Assembly: GCF_030818935.1 (NCBI RefSeq)
Contig: NZ_JAUTBD010000001.1
Location: 434,001 to 498,000, forward strand
DNA from: Microbacterium sp. SORGH_AS_1204
GTDB taxonomy: Bacteria > Actinomycetota > Actinomycetes > Actinomycetales > Microbacteriaceae
DNA length: 64,000 nucleotides
Direction: 5' to 3'
Under the pieces are notes generated by a model. That model did no database searches. It saw only the letters and a program-made list of their open reading frames with translations, and was not told where the DNA came from. Shown here one piece after another: positions 63,996 to 64,000 of the stretch. Made by a program: the position numbers and the translations under genes. The number at the start of each line of letters is the position of its first letter. The stretch's first letter is position 1.

Positions 63996-64000
63996 CCGCA

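Overview
The window reads as chromosome from a high-GC actinobacterium, most likely Microbacterium or a close Microbacteriaceae relative. Reasons: about 70% GC by eye, GTG and TTG starts, short ATGA/GTGA gene overlaps, LATTG-type sortase signal, F420/FMN luciferase-like oxidoreductases, Asp23/Gls24 and LCP proteins, and a recurrent 7-mer GGATGCC/GGCATCC. Assignment is by gene content and style only; no 16S or marker search was possible.

Layout. 1-0.7 kb: GC-rich palindromic repeats, then two hairpins. 0.7-7.9 kb: minus-strand cluster for exported proteins (PQQ-type sugar dehydrogenase with PKD/Ig domains, Tat-exported sugar-phosphate isomerase-like protein, beta-helix surface protein, DUF916/WxL-interacting-type protein), next to a tatA/tatB pair. 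9-15 kb: DUF2079 membrane protein, LysR/EamA divergent pair, lipoate-protein ligase coupled to an orphan DNA methyltransferase. 15-19 kb: AraC-like regulator and a Tat-signal protein with eight near-identical 87-aa repeats. 20-35 kb: galK, galT, two LacI regulators, GH35, GH51, ABC sugar transporter and a secreted multi-domain GH30. Together these look like an arabinogalactan (beta-1,6-galactan with arabinose) utilisation locus feeding the Leloir pathway; pgm follows at 37-38.6 kb. 35-50 kb: housekeeping genes (alcohol dehydrogenase, prephenate dehydratase, photolyase, diacylglycerol kinase, serS, HAD phosphatase, DUF2254). 49.6-52.3 kb: a sortase-anchored cohesin-like protein followed by a secreted amidase carrying a dockerin, a possible miniature non-cellulosomal cohesin-dockerin pair.

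A tRNA-Ser(UGA) at 52.4 kb marks the start of a foreign segment to about 61.4 kb. It holds a truncated serine recombinase, a truncated DNA methyltransferase and a broken replication-relaxation protein (remnants of an integrative element), then a lower-GC block with a disrupted nuclease-NTPase gene that resembles STAND-type defence proteins, a divergent uncharacterised gene and a complete IS5-family element. Backbone resumes with a Phd/RelE toxin-antitoxin pair, a 34-aa membrane microprotein, an LCP-family cell-wall ligase and a second tRNA-Ser(GCU).

Several genes carry single-base frame breaks (about 1010, 4512, 30510, 54460-54520, 54803, 56013). Some sit in short homopolymers, so real decay and assembly error must be separated before function is argued from them.
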